64,000 nt of DNA from Diphasiastrum complanatum (GCA_029204225.1 CM055099.1:45695193-45759192); one strand, 5' to 3'; counted from the stretch's first letter, positions 12,221-24,548 are shown. Notes: generated by a model from the sequence alone, not told the origin. Translations and numbers: made by a program.

Positions 12221-13086
12221 TCTCCATCTTTGGGAACTGAGGATAGAAAAATTCTTGGAGATTATTAGAAAGGCTTAGAGGAGAGAAATCACTGTAGAGA
12301 CAACTATCTAACCTGAAAATTTCAGTGTAATTCCAAGCCATCTGAGGAAAAAATCAGAACTCTACTGTAGCATAGATCCATCACTGTAGTATAAAGGATC
12401 TAGTTCTGATTCACAGGAGGAAATTACTGAGATCTGAGCGGAATCTGGAGAGGGAGAACTATACAGATCTAGCGTTGTGGGTTCTTGATAAATCTGACCT
12501 TTTGCAAGAGAGGTGAGTCTCAAATCATAGGGATTTTGAGCAGGGAGACTACTTGTCTGGCAATGAGGGAGGAGCACACTCCAAATCAGAATTTTCCATG
12601 GAAGTTAAGCCCCAAATCTAGAATTTTTTTTTGCAGCCACAGTTCTGAAAGGCAGATAGCGAGGGTCTTCAAGGATCCAATCAGAAGTTTCCCACAGTTC
12701 CAACTCTTCAAATCTGAGTTTTGGAGATAGTTAGACCGCTACCCTGGCAGCGAGGGAGGTCCTTGGCAAAAACCAGATTTTGGCAACTGATTTCGAGTTC
12801 TAAATCGGAAAATTTGGAGCGGAAAGAGCACACCTCAGATAGCGAGGCAAGGGGTTAAGGCAAATCAGAAGTTTGTTTGCTTTTTGGTACCTTGATCTCT
12901 AATTTTTTCGGACAGCAGGTCTGAAAGCAGTTGAGGAAGAGCTGAGAGGACTTTTCTTGATTCTCTCTGTGGAAGTACAGTTCTCAGAAAGAGCTAAGTC
13001 ATCTTTCCTTTCCCTTGTACAGTTGTAAATTAGTCTTTTTGACTTTTTTCATCAGAAGTTAAGGTACCTCTCTTTCAGTTCCGAAA

Positions 13087-14011
13087 ATGACCACTCCTCA
13101 GGGACCTGATCAACCCCCGAAGAGAGGCTTCGACAAACTTGAAACAGAAGTCTTAGCTTACATTTAAGGGAAAGAACCTATGGAAATGGAAGAATAGGAA
13201 CAGTTCGTCGAAGAACTCGACGAACTAGTTACCAAGGAGCAGTTTCTCCAGTTGGTAACAGAAGTGGATGAACTGAAGTTGGCATTAGCCAATCTCAAGT
13301 CCAGTGTGGACAACTCGTTCGCTGAACTCAAAAGCTTGATTTTGAGTTCCGCGAAAGGAAGCCTTCCCTCCACTTCTCAGATATTTCCTTCTCCACTTCC
13401 ATCAGTTTCAGGTGAGACTTTACGATCTCACCCCAGTGTCTTTAAAGATTTAAAGCCTCCTATTTTTAATGGGGAAGAGAAGGATAGAAATGCAGATATT
13501 CTACAAACCTTCCTCAGCAAATGGAAGAACATTCATGCTCTTAAACAGACCCCTGACCATTTGCAAGCTATTGAGGCCAGTCTTTCCTTAGGGCCTATGG
13601 CCTATAAGTGGTGGTTAAATCTCCAGGAGACTGGGCAGACTCCCCGATCATGGAAAGCTTTTGAAGACGCTTTCCTAAGAGAATTCCTACCAGAAAATGA
13701 ACTTGATAGAGCCTGGGATGCTTGGGAAAGAATAGTAATGGACAAGTCCCTCATCCAATATATCTCGCAGTATCGAGAAGCAATTTTAAAAATTAAAAAT
13801 ATGAATGATTATAAAAAAAATCAGGGGATTTGTCCGTGGCCTCAAAGATGAATATAAAGTAGATGTCCAAAGAAACTCGCCTACTACCCTTGAGCAAGCT
13901 CTCAGATATGCTCAAATCTATGATGATTCAGTGGGTAAGAAGAGGGCAAGACAACAGCCACTTTCTGAGCAGCCTCCTCAAAAAAACTTTCAATTTAAAA
14001 CGAATTTTTAA
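13087..14011 (+). pseudogene. gag: Gypsy-A gag (Retrotrans_gag), two stops and a frameshift
   Basis: ATG at 13087 opens a frame (MTTPQGPDQPPKRGF) with nonsense codons near 13165 and 13195. It continues through a coiled-coil-like segment (QFLQLVTEVDELKLALANLK, about 13237-13296) into a gypsy gag domain: FKDLKPPIFNGEEKD, ADILQTFLSKWKN, AYKWWLNLQETGQTP, FLREFLPENELDRAWDAWE. At about 13815, in an A-run, the reading shifts to another frame and goes on as RGFVRGLKDEYKVDVQ and LEQALRYAQIYDD to a stop near 14011. Gypsy Gag forms the particle core; this copy is broken. Confidence 0.82.
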
Positions 14012-14115
14012 AAAGAAAGAAAGAAGATAAATTTAAAAATGAAGCTCTTTAGAAACGTCCTTCACTCATACAGCCCTTTAAACCAGAAGATTTTGAGAAA
14101 GCCACACAAGAACGT

Positions 14116-14609
14116 TTGTGCTTTGCGTGTATGGACAAGGGACACACAGTTAGACAGTGTCCCAAGGGGTCTTTCATTAAAAAAGATAAAAAAGATAAGA
14201 AACAAGTTCATCTTGTTCAGACTGTATGTTTCCCCAGTGACTCGGCAGCTTCCGAGATCAAAGTGTATCATGAAGATCATGAACATTGTTGCCAACTGAC
14301 CTCTGCAATGCTAGCGAGACCCTTCAGCTTTGGGCCACATGACCTAGTACGTATGCATGGGAAAGTTGGTAACCAATCAGTAAGAGTTATGATTGATGAT
14401 GGGGCAACTCATAATTTCATCAACTACACCCTGATTAAAAAGCTTAACTACCAGAAGTACCTAGTCAGCATAGGTACATAGTGTCACTAGCTAAGGATAA
14501 AGATAAAAAAATATGGGAAACTATGGTAAGTAATTTGAATCTTGATATTCAGGGGTACCAAGATGAATTGTGATACCTCGTTATTTAAAGTAGAACTTCC
14601 GATAATGCA
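14116..14609 (+). pseudogene. Gypsy-A zinc knuckle and aspartic protease, truncated
   Basis: CFACMDKGHTVRQC is a CX2CX4HX4C zinc knuckle (14119-14160). About 80 residues later VMIDDGATHNFI is a retropepsin active site in which the usual Asp-Ser/Thr-Gly reads Asp-Asp-Gly. After a frameshift near 14470-14480 the homology can be followed in other frames to about 14609 (CDTSLFKVELP), where it stops. RT, RNase H and the integrase core are absent. The Asp-Asp-Gly and the frameshift make function unlikely. Confidence 0.75.
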
Positions 14610-16065
<1,456 letters not shown>

Positions 16066-16448
16066 ACATAGTACAAGCTAGTAGCAAAATATATTCTAAT
16101 TAAAGCATGAATTCTACTCGACACACTAAGCGCCGGGGTCCAGATAAAGCATGAATTGTAGTCAACATTGTTGCAAGCCGGTACTCATAATCCTGCAGCC
16201 ATAGCTGGTTGTTGATACAAGATCCTGGTTTTTGTTTATACCATGAGTCATTGGCCAAATTTTTCAGCTAGACATCATATCAGGCTAACAATTCTAGTTA
16301 AATGCAGCGCAATCCATGTTGAGATATCAATCAATTTTCTGCATGGATTATATGAATATGCTGGAACCCAGGAGTCACACAATCTTCTCAGCCAAGGAGA
16401 CTCTTCTTTAGTCTTGATTGCTAACAATAATTCTAAATCTCTATCATG
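16066..16448 (-). other. 3' flank of the NT5C3 gene
   Basis: This should contain the 3' UTR of the minus-strand 5'-nucleotidase gene. No coding motif or clear poly(A) signal was identified by eye. Confidence 0.4.
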
Positions 16449-18625
16449 CTAGGAAGAAAATTCGCGTACCAAATCCACTACATGGCTCATGGAACCATCA
16501 TTCTGCAAACATTCGGAAGCAGAAAATATCATTCAGATCTAACTGGCAAGAGTTTTTTTTTCATAAAATACAGGTTGATTTCAAGATCCACTTGATTCCA
16601 TGAAACACATTACCCATGACCTTGGGTTATATCAACCTTACCAGCACAACAATATCAAAGGCTTGCTTGTAGGTCTCCAACCAGTCTTCTACATTCTCGT
16701 TTCTGCAGGCAAAAGATCCAACAAACAGGCATGTCACCTTACTTCTCTCATAAACTAAATGGAGTTCTTGAAATGAAAAGACAAACTCTTATATTTCACT
16801 TTCTCTATCCAACTTAATTGACAATATGCTTTTAAAGTGGTCGAGATGCTTGGAAAACCAACATGTTTCATCACATTATCTTTACATCAGAATTCATAGA
16901 AGCAAGAAGCTAGTTTCAAAACAAATGCAGCAGCCGTCTGTAAACCAAGCAAAGTCCTGGATTACGCACAAGAATCCTACAGAGATTCGATTTTCAAAAT
17001 CAACTCCATCTGACATGCCAAGATCTCCCAAATGATCACCGAGAAGCAAAACATTTTTTCGTCCTTGCACTATTGTAACACCATTTTCAGCTTGATTGAC
17101 TCCCAGTTTGTGATTGATGGAAAGTGGCGCAGCCAACTCCAATGCATGCTCGTTTTTATTAAGAACATGAATCGTTTTTCCTTCAACAACCAAAAGATCC
17201 ACCATCATCAAGAATATTGGTTTCAAAAACCTATCACAGGGGTGAATCAAATTGTTCTTCAAAACCACAGTTCAACAAGTTGAATATGACCCAGAAAATC
17301 CATATTCTACAATATCTACCTTATCGAATAAATTGAAAGTGTGATGGACTTGGAACTTAAAAACAGCCATGGTCTAAGGAGCAATGAAGCTAAAAAATTT
17401 GAGGTGCTTTTATGACAAGTTTTACCTTTGAAGCCCAAGAGTTTTCCAGTAGAGTCAAATTCCATTCGATTTGAAACAACTCTGATACTTCCAAATGTTC
17501 GATGAAGCTTCTGGCGCATAACCTAAGAAAGAGTTGCAGCCCTTCAGTTGAGTTTTGCTGAAAGTCTGAAGATAAGAATCATGATCCACTGAGGACCTGT
17601 GGCCTAGCGCACATTCAACCAAATAACTCAGAATTTGTTTTCAAGCAGCAAACTAAATACAAAGGCTCTGAGTGATATGGGATGTATTGCAGATATAAAG
17701 AGTACCACCGGACCTTATGATAATCAACCTACCTCCTCAATAATGTCAGCAAGTCCAGCAGAAAATATAAGCAGTGGAACTCCTGATGACTGCACACAAA
17801 TCATTCTAACAATGTAAAGGCTCAATACCAACTTGCTATCACAAATAGGATGCACTTTCATACTTTACCCCTTTTGATGAAATCATATGGACATGCCTCC
17901 CTGGATGTGCCAAGAAGAAATTCAATTGAGCTTCACGCAAAGTTTGGATCAACAAATGCTGATTGAAAGTTTCACTTAGTACGATAATTACCTTGGATAA
18001 GAAGTGTAAAGCAAAGCCAACAGATTTAGAGATGCTTCATCCTCACCTCAAGAAGCTCAAAAAGTTCAACAACTCCATCACGAAAATTGATGACAGCATT
18101 TTTTACAGACTGAACAATAGCAGCATGATTTAGGCCACCTTCAATCAGAAGGCTGTGAGTTTTTTCCCACCTGATTGCCATGTATAACACTATAAGTTGT
18201 AATAATTTCAGGCATGACAAATTGAGAAAAAAAAACTGATCTGTGAATGTTCGCAGTAGAATTGTCAATCCACAAGAATGACAAACAAACAACAACACAC
18301 CACTCTTCCATCAATTTTGTCTTCTCGTCAACCGGTATTGTAGAGGAGACTTCCAAGGGGTAGTAGTGATTAAACAGTTGGCGCCTCTTCAGATCATATT
18401 CAGCATTTCCTTGGTGCAGTAAGGCATGGCTACCTACATGATGAAGATACAGGCCTCACTGACCTTATATAATCAAACGTAATAACTTGAATGGTAACAT
18501 AAGTCCCTTAAAATAGGAAAGAAAGCTCACTTTGGCCTCGTTCACCATTCACCTTATACTTCGTCAGTGTCATGTCAAAATCTGCAATGACCTGACAATG
18601 CCAGACATAACATACAAGACTTGTA

Positions 18626-18694
<69 letters not shown>

Positions 18695-19364
18695 GAGCAA
18701 TGGCCCTGTCCTGAGCGATGTCCCTGCTGACGCCCGATCCATGGCTGATCCATTTGTGCCCTGCTGAGACATGCTCAAAAATACCGAAGCAAAAAGCAAT
18801 AAGGTTGTTTCACAGGCGATGGAAGGTGCCGTGGAAGCAGCTTGGCACAGTAAGTTCGACTCTTCGGTTGTCTTCATCCGTTTCAATACACTGATCATCG
18901 TAATGAAGTTCTTAAGCGTCGTGGACGTCTAATGTTTTCGTTTATGAGGATCTAACTGCCTTACAGTGGAAGGAACAGAAGCAGCTCATTGAGGAAGCAA
19001 ATGCGATAGGAAAAAGGGTTATTTTCCAGGATGGTCAACACTTTCTGGTCACCCCATTCGGAATTGATCACTCAGTGACGCCTCTTACGTGAGAGCCTTT
19101 TAGTCAAGAGAAATTTTTCAAACTGTATTTGAAGTTGCCTCTTGCGTGAGAGCCTTTCATTGACGCTTGTTAGAGATTGTTCAGAGTTAGGTTGAGAGTT
19201 AAAGCACTGAAGAGATGTTTTTCTCTTCTTCGTTAGTTTGGTTTTAGTTATGTTGTTTTGACGGCATTGCTCCGTCTTGGTGCCATTCATATTGATGTAC
19301 TTGTTCGTCTTATATGCCTTTTGGCATGGAAAAGACATTACTAAAGCTTCTTCTTCTTCTTCTT

Positions 19365-19410
<46 letters not shown>

Positions 19411-20204
19411 GATCATCCTATTCATCTCAAGCATTGGGATCGACAACAGCGTGTTCAGAGAACTCTAAGGCATCAGTTCATTTCTAGACGTCAGTCCACA
19501 CAACATCACAGACATGTTACTGCAGCAGCTGGTTCTTCTACTTTGGATGTATCATCATACTTCACTATTACTCGGGGATCAGAGAGTCACATGTTCATGA
19601 TATTTCTTACAGCTTATTAAAGCTTTGGAGAGAGAGAGAGAGAGACAATTTCGATATTACTTTGTATTGAAACTTTTAGCTGTGGATGGCTACTATACAT
19701 TCTGGTATTAGTTCTTTTATTGGGGAGGCGTTTTTCATATGCTCCCAATGGATGATATTCACACTTCAAAGAACACACGGTTCTCAGAACCATGGGTCCT
19801 GGGAACCGTGGGGTGAACCGTACCACGGTTCATGAACCGTGGTACGGTTCCTCTATTTAATTAATTAATTACCAAATTCCCTCCAAAACCCCTCCCAAGG
19901 CATTTTTGGTCCTCATTTCACAGATTTCACAAATGGTCCTCAGATTCCACAAATGATTTCACAGATTTCAGAGATATTTGGTCCTCATTTCACAGTTTCC
20001 TCATTTTTGGCCTTCTTTCGGCATTTTTTTGGGCTATTTCTTGGGGTGGGAAACTTTAAAAAAATTAAGTAATTAATTATACGGTTCACCAAGATTCCCC
20101 CTTCAATTTTCTGTGAACCGTACAGTTCTGAGAACCGTGGTGAACCGTACACAGTTCGCAAATTCTATGTCACATTTGGATGTATGTAGTGGACATTAAT
20201 GAAG

Positions 20205-20277
<73 letters not shown>

Positions 20278-20922
20278 AACCTACGGTTATTAATGAGAGT
20301 TTGAATTCTGAGGTAGAATCAGAATTAGAGAAACGAAGAGATTTCCAATTGAAACTCTAAATGGTCAATCCTGGATCATAGTTCCTAGGAACGGAACGGA
20401 ACCATTAGGAACACGTTCCTAGGAATGGCTCAGTACCGTTCCTAGGGCAAGTAAGGAACGGTTCACCGTTCCTTAAGGTTCCTGAAACCTGCTCCTAGGG
20501 TGCGTAGTATACAAACTGTCAGGATTTCGGAAAACCATCTGAAAACCATTTTTGAAAACTATTTTAACGAGTTCTTAAAACAATGATTCAGAAAAAGCAT
20601 TTGAAAGTGATTCTAAAAAAGATTTTGAAGAGAACGATTCTGAAAAAAAATGACTTTGAAAATGATTTTCGAAACACGCTCTCAAAACAATTTTGAAAAC
20701 GCCATTCTTGAGAGCTGTTTCTCTTAAGGAACAAAACGATACCCGTTCCCGAGGAAAAACCTTAAGAACGGGTTTCATGATCCTGGATATATAACTTTCT
20801 CTTCTTGATTAGTCAGTTTTGTTTTGATTAGATTTTTTTGACGGCATTAATCCGTCTATTTGCCATCTTATATGATGTACTAGTTCGTGTTATATGTCTG
20901 ATGGTATGGAAAAGACGTTAAT

Positions 20923-21006
<84 letters not shown>

Positions 21007-21452
21007 ACAGATAGTGTGAGACTGAGATCATCCAAAACACAGACCATTCTCCAGCAGATTAAACAATAACAATCCAATTAACATACGTTATAAGCATGTC
21101 TTTAAAAGAAAGCATGCATTCGAATGATATCTCTCTTTGCATTAAAAAAATGGAGAATAGCAATCTCCCACTAGTGGTTAACATCCTTGTTTGCTAGTTT
21201 CTAAGAACTTCTTAATCAAATATGACAAAAAGGACAAGATAACTTGTCATCCAAGTTAAGAAGCAAATAGTAAGAACAAAAGGGAGCATTTGTAATCATC
21301 CCCAAAGTCCAAGCTTCAACCTGCAACTTTGACAAGCCTGCACTTCGTATTGCTCTTTTTTTCTTTTCCAAGTCCAGCGGATCTCTGATGACAACACCAT
21401 GATGTGACAAAGCTGCATTTGTGATATCACAGCTGGTACACTCCTTTTCCAT
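16449..21452 (-). CDS. NT5C3: Cytosolic 5'-nucleotidase III (NT5C3-like, HAD superfamily), nine exons
   Basis: Family knowledge: this Mg-dependent HAD phosphatase dephosphorylates pyrimidine or 7-methylguanosine nucleoside monophosphates in the cytosol. Exons on the minus strand, all with GT-AG introns: 21452-21321, 18591-18531, 18433-18301, 18170-18047, 17789-17733, 17522-17426, 17180-16970, 16702-16642, 16502-16449. They total 930 nt (309 codons plus TAG) with every phase agreeing; human NT5C3 is of similar length. Motifs in order: VIADFDMTLTKY (HAD motif I nucleophile), EYDLKRRQLFNHYYPLE, WEKTHSLLIEGGL, LLIFSAGLADIIEE (motif II), VVSNRMEFD, GFKGKTIHVLNKNEHA, NVLLLGDHLGDLGMSDG (motif IV acidic residues), RISVGFLNENVEDWLETY. 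The start ATG at 21452 gives 44 residues before motif I, as in the animal enzyme; exon 1 is the least certain, since an acceptor before 21412 is an alternative. Intron 1 is 2.7 kb and full of repeats; the others are 97-267 bp. No stop or frameshift was found, so it is probably functional. Confidence 0.9.
18629..18692. repeat. (TC)32 microsatellite in NT5C3 intron 1
   Basis: An uninterrupted TC run starts 38 bp from the exon 2 acceptor of the minus-strand gene. On the plus strand it is the left border of the first retroposon-like insert in this intron. Confidence 0.97.
18693..19346 (+). mobile_element. LINE/SINE-like insert 1 between (CT)n tracts
   Basis: This 654-bp segment lies exactly between two TC tracts. 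Its right end (about 19230-19346) holds a short GC stem (GACGG...CCGTC), then GATGTACTTGTTCGTC and TATGCCTTTTGGCATGG and AAAAGACATTACTAAAGC, then TTC and TC repeats. Nearly the same end appears at 20850-20925 and 22905-22956, the last after clear LINE coding sequence. The body has partial open frames (WKEQKQLIEEANAIGKR near 18970) of no known domain. I infer a 5'-truncated or internally deleted LINE, or a SINE sharing the LINE tail. Confidence 0.55.
19347..19408. repeat. (TTC)n(TC)n microsatellite
   Basis: A short TTC run passes into a TC run ending at 19408. It immediately follows the conserved 3' end of insert 1 and borders insert 2. Confidence 0.95.
19409..20208 (+). mobile_element. Retroposon-like insert 2 between (CT)n tracts
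   Basis: The segment lies between the TC tracts at 19347-19408 and 20209-20277. Its last bases (GACATTAATGAAGCAAG before the TC run) partly resemble the tail of insert 1 (GACATTACTAAAGC), a weak match. It contains a MITE-like element at about 19770-20160 and a short GA run near 19630. No protein domain is visible. Confidence 0.35.
19770..20160. mobile_element. MITE-like element with GAACCGT-rich inverted ends
   Basis: The left part holds CACGGTTCTCAGAACC and further GAACCGT/ACGGTTC words. The right part holds the reverse, GTTCTGAGAACCGTGG, so the ends can pair. The middle is AT-rich and non-coding. Length (about 390 bp), inverted ends and lack of coding capacity suggest a non-autonomous DNA transposon. 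I could not define a convincing target-site duplication, so the limits are approximate. Confidence 0.45.
20209..20277. repeat. (CT)34 microsatellite with one interruption
   Basis: A CT run with a single ctttctc interruption near its right end; it separates inserts 2 and 3. Confidence 0.96.
20278..20925 (+). mobile_element. LINE/SINE-like insert 3 between (CT)n tracts
   Basis: The right end (about 20800-20925) has the conserved tail: GATTAGTCAGTTTTG, the GACGGCATTAATCCGTC hairpin, ATGATGTACTAGTTCGTG and GGTATGGAAAAGACGTTA, then (CT)n. This matches insert 1 closely. A 403-bp MITE-like element (20377-20779) has inserted within it; without that element the insert is about 240 bp. Confidence 0.55.
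20377..20779. mobile_element. MITE-like element with ATCCTGGAT target duplication
   Basis: ATCCTGGAT occurs at 20368-20376 and again at 20780-20788, directly flanking a non-coding 403-bp segment. The ends begin CATAGTTCC and, on the other strand, CATGAAACC, a weak inverted repeat. The left part has many GTTCC/GGAAC words and the right part GAAAA/TTTTC words. A 9-bp duplication (8 bp if one base is chance) suggests a Mutator- or hAT-type non-autonomous element. Confidence 0.55.
20926..21005. repeat. Compound microsatellite (CT)n(CA)n
   Basis: CT repeats at 20926-20980 pass into CA repeats to about 21005. The tract directly follows the conserved tail of insert 3. The same CT-then-CA order is seen at 15963 and 30793. 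Confidence 0.96.
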
Positions 21453-22095
21453 CCTTGATGTGAATACAAAGCAAACAATCCTTTTCCCCAAAAAACTGGA
21501 TATCACAAGCAAATGAATACCATTGAAACTTTTGATTGTACTCTCAAGTAAACCTCATCGAAGAATTTCAATGAGTTACACTGAATACTTGATGTGAGAA
21601 CAGATTTAGGAAGTAAGTTCACTAAATGCTTAATCCAAGCCTACTTGCTATAGTGAAGCTATATTTGATTGACTTTTCCAAAGCTTTGAGATTGTTTGAA
21701 AACAGAAATAGACAGCTCAATGCGTCTCAACAACTTACATCTCTATCACTGGTAAAACACAGCCACCAACATGCAAGCAGCTAAATGACTTACCTACATG
21801 TTGTAAATCAGCAAATGTTAACATGCAAGAACTACTAGCAGTGTACAGACACATAGCTACTATGCACCATTAGATCCACATAAAGGGAACTTCTATAATA
21901 TGTAGTGATAATGCCCCAAAAAAACTCTAAATAAAAGCAAGAACTATTCTTGAAATTATACCAGTTCAAAGAACAATGATGTATTATTATTGGCAACTAT
22001 GTCGCCATAGCATGAGGACTTCGCTCACAGTATTAAAAGAGGCAGGGGATCAAATAGTCACATCTACTTTGTTTGGCTACTTGAAAGTTGGGGGA

Positions 22096-22098
<3 letters not shown>
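21453..22098. other. 5' flank of the NT5C3 gene
   Basis: This lies upstream of the proposed start codon on the minus strand and should hold its promoter and 5' UTR. I see no coding sequence and no motif strong enough to call as a promoter element. Confidence 0.35.

Positions 22099-22156
<58 letters not shown>
22099..22156. repeat. (TC)29 microsatellite
   Basis: An uninterrupted TC run borders the left end of the LINE 3' part that follows. Confidence 0.96.
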
Positions 22157-22162
<6 letters not shown>

Positions 22163-22955
22163 TTAGACCTCTACCATTCCCGCTTCTTGGAGTGGGATAT
22201 TGTGGGTGTACTAGTTTTGCCTCAGTACCTAGATAGTGGTCTTTCAAATTGCCTACAGTTTACATTGAGACAGTTCTAGGTTTTTCACATTAATTACATG
22301 TGGAGACATGACGTTTTCAGTGTATGCCATGTGAGAGCAAGATTTGCCAGCTACACACATTAGGTAAGGTAGAGTCTGAGGAGCACTTTATTTTCAAATG
22401 TCCTATTTATTATGAGATTTCTACACAGACATGAATGCCAGAGTGATCAATATGGAGACTCAATCTCCCACCACCTTTTTCTTGAGGAGACGCTCCAAAG
22501 CAGCCATTGAGTTTCAGATATTGTTAGAGAATGAGACAAACATCCAGCATCGAGATTGACAAGTAGTGAGATTGAGAGCACTTCAGAGACCTAGACTGAC
22601 TAAGTACCAACATGAGGAGACAACACTCTCCATCTTCAATTTCACCAGTAGCAACGAGACTATTTATCCTCTCTTACTTTAGCAGAGATCCAACTCCACT
22701 ATGACATAATATCTGATGTATCATTCCCTTTACGACATGCTTTATTGTATCATTGTACTGTTGTACTGACAATATTATTTTCAATCTATGCAAAGATTTC
22801 ACTTAGGTGATCAGAGACTAGTTGTTTGATTGATTTAGTCTAGCTTATTTTGATATTTTACCTTGGAGACATGTTTATGCTCCTACACAAATTACTGCAC
22901 TTGAGATGTACTATTTTGTCTTATATGCCTTTTGGAATTCACAAACACTAATAAG

Positions 22956-22956
<1 letters not shown>
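22157..22956 (+). mobile_element. LINE 3' part: zinc-binding C-terminus of reverse transcriptase ORF and 3' UTR
   Basis: At about 22325-22435 the plus strand reads CESKICQLHTLGKVESEEHF then IFKCPIYYEI. This is the Cys/His cluster typical of the C-terminal end of L1-clade ORF2 (C, ES-EHF-F-CP-Y). Decayed coding sequence lies on both sides (LRQF..., a TGA before RFQC). A 3' UTR follows, ending in GATGTACTATTTTGTC and TATGCCTTTTGGAATTC and then (CT)n at 22957. This end links the tails of inserts 1 and 3 to a LINE. The left end abuts a TC tract, which fits 5' truncation on insertion into a TC repeat. Confidence 0.65.

Positions 22957-23013
<57 letters not shown>
22957..23013. repeat. (CT)28 microsatellite between two LINE parts
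   Basis: The CT run directly joins the 3' end of one LINE copy (left) to what looks like the 5' start of another (right). Confidence 0.96.
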
Positions 23014-23015
<2 letters not shown>

Positions 23016-23835
23016 CATGCCATGCCTCCACGAAAGAGCCCTCCCACACGCGCAGCCTGCCAAGCAGGCAACGCTGCCTCCTGTGGCAGCACTATTGCCT
23101 AATCAGTTGGACCCCCCCCCCTATCAGATCTTCTACTGATGTTCCTTCTATTCCCCCTGCTGGACTCCTTCCTAATCCCATCTCGTCTGTCTCTGCTACC
23201 AGCTCTTCTTCTCTTCAAGAATCATCACATACAAATATTATTCCATACACCCCATCCAAATCAACAGAACTTTTCTCCTCTTAGCAGATTGATCAGTTCA
23301 AAGCAGATTTCCATGGCTTGAAACAAAAAATCTCATAGTTTAAGGAAAGAGTAGCCTGTTTTGATCAATGAAAAGAACGTGTCGCAGTCCAAGATTGTAT
23401 CACTAGACCAATCAATCGGAAACAAGTAGGTTGCAGCTTCAAAGTCTATTACCTCAATGATACGGAAAAAAAATCTAGAGACCAAAAGTCCACAACATTA
23501 GGGTTGGAGGAATTCTAGATACAAGAGATGCCATTGCTGAAGCCAAGCAATTCCTCGACAACACATTAGGTCATAGGACAGATGGACTAGGTACTACATG
23601 GAGGGCCACTAGAGATGTAGCCACACTGATTATTTGTTTTACTTCCCTAGAGAACTGCAGGGATGCTTTACGTTGCAGAGCTAAGCTACGTAGTCCCACT
23701 CTCTATATGGATGATGACCACACATATATCCAGGTTGAGAAAAGGCGTAAAACCTTCCAAGAGGCCTGAAAGTCTAGCAGACGAGCTATATATCATGATG
23801 GACGAGTGCATTTTATTGATAGCAATTCTCGGTGT
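23014..23835 (+). pseudogene. LINE ORF1-like relic (coiled coil plus RRM-like domain)
   Basis: Right after the CT run comes GGC and an ATG frame reading MPPRKSPPTR, a typical LINE ORF1 start. Frameshifts follow. A proline/serine-rich part leads into a coiled-coil-like stretch (FKADFHGLKQKIS) near 23300. From about 23500 to 23830 an L1-ORF1p-like RNA-binding domain is visible: RVGGILDTRDAIAEAKQFLD, LIICFTSLENCRDALR and TYIQVEKRRKTFQEA, followed by a GRVHFID end. It is broken by stops and shifts. ORF1 proteins coat LINE RNA. The relic ends where gypsy integrase sequence starts. Confidence 0.55.
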
Positions 23836-24530
23836 TAGGGATTTGGGGTCCCTGGGTAACGGGTTTGGGAGTGAGTCTCTCCCATTGTTGGAGTTTGCTT
23901 ATAACAATACTAAACATTCAGAAACGGGATACAACCCAATTATGCTGATGTAAGGTTTTCAGCCACGCTCACCCACTTTAAGAATGAAAAAGTTGAAGCA
24001 ACCATAAAAGTTTTAGAGGAACTAAACCAAATGATAGAACATGCTAAGCGTAGCATCAGACAATCCCAGGATCGTGCCAAACATTATGCAGATCTACATA
24101 GAAGGGATGTGCAGTTCTCTCCATGTGAGAAAAAATACTTGTGAGTCCCAGTTGACTCTAAAAATCTCAAAACATGAGTGTGTGCTAAGTTGTCTCCTAG
24201 GTACTGTGGTCCATTTACCATCAGCAGGAAATTAGGCGAAGTCACCTACAAGCTAGAACTCCCATTAGCAGTAAGGCTTTTCCAGTTTTTCACGTAAGTC
24301 AATTACGAAAGGCCTTAGCAAGATCAGATAAACTGGTAGGGGACAGTATTCTAGTTCCCCCATTGGATTCCCAGCAACTTTCACATGAGCCAGCGGAGAT
24401 TCTTAGTAGTAGAGAGACGCAAACCCGCCATACTCTATACGAAGAATATCTAATCAAGTGGAAAGATCAACCTGTTGAGAGTGCCACTTGGGAAAAGGGC
24501 AGCATTCTTCACAATTATATTTTGTCTTAG
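23836..24530 (+). pseudogene. Gypsy-A integrase C-terminal part and chromodomain
   Basis: LPLLEFAYNNTKHSETGYNP (about 23880-23935) is the end of a gypsy integrase core. Several frame changes and stops follow; [37 protein letters not shown] and QLRKALARSDKLVGDS represent the integrase C-terminal domain. The last part (24396-24530) is a chromodomain: EILSSRETQTRHTLYEEYL, IKWKDQPVESATWEKG, ending at TAG 24528. Chromodomains in chromovirus integrases guide insertion to particular chromatin. RT and RNase H are absent here. Confidence 0.82.
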
Positions 24531-24548
24531 TGGACCAAGACAGTTCTT

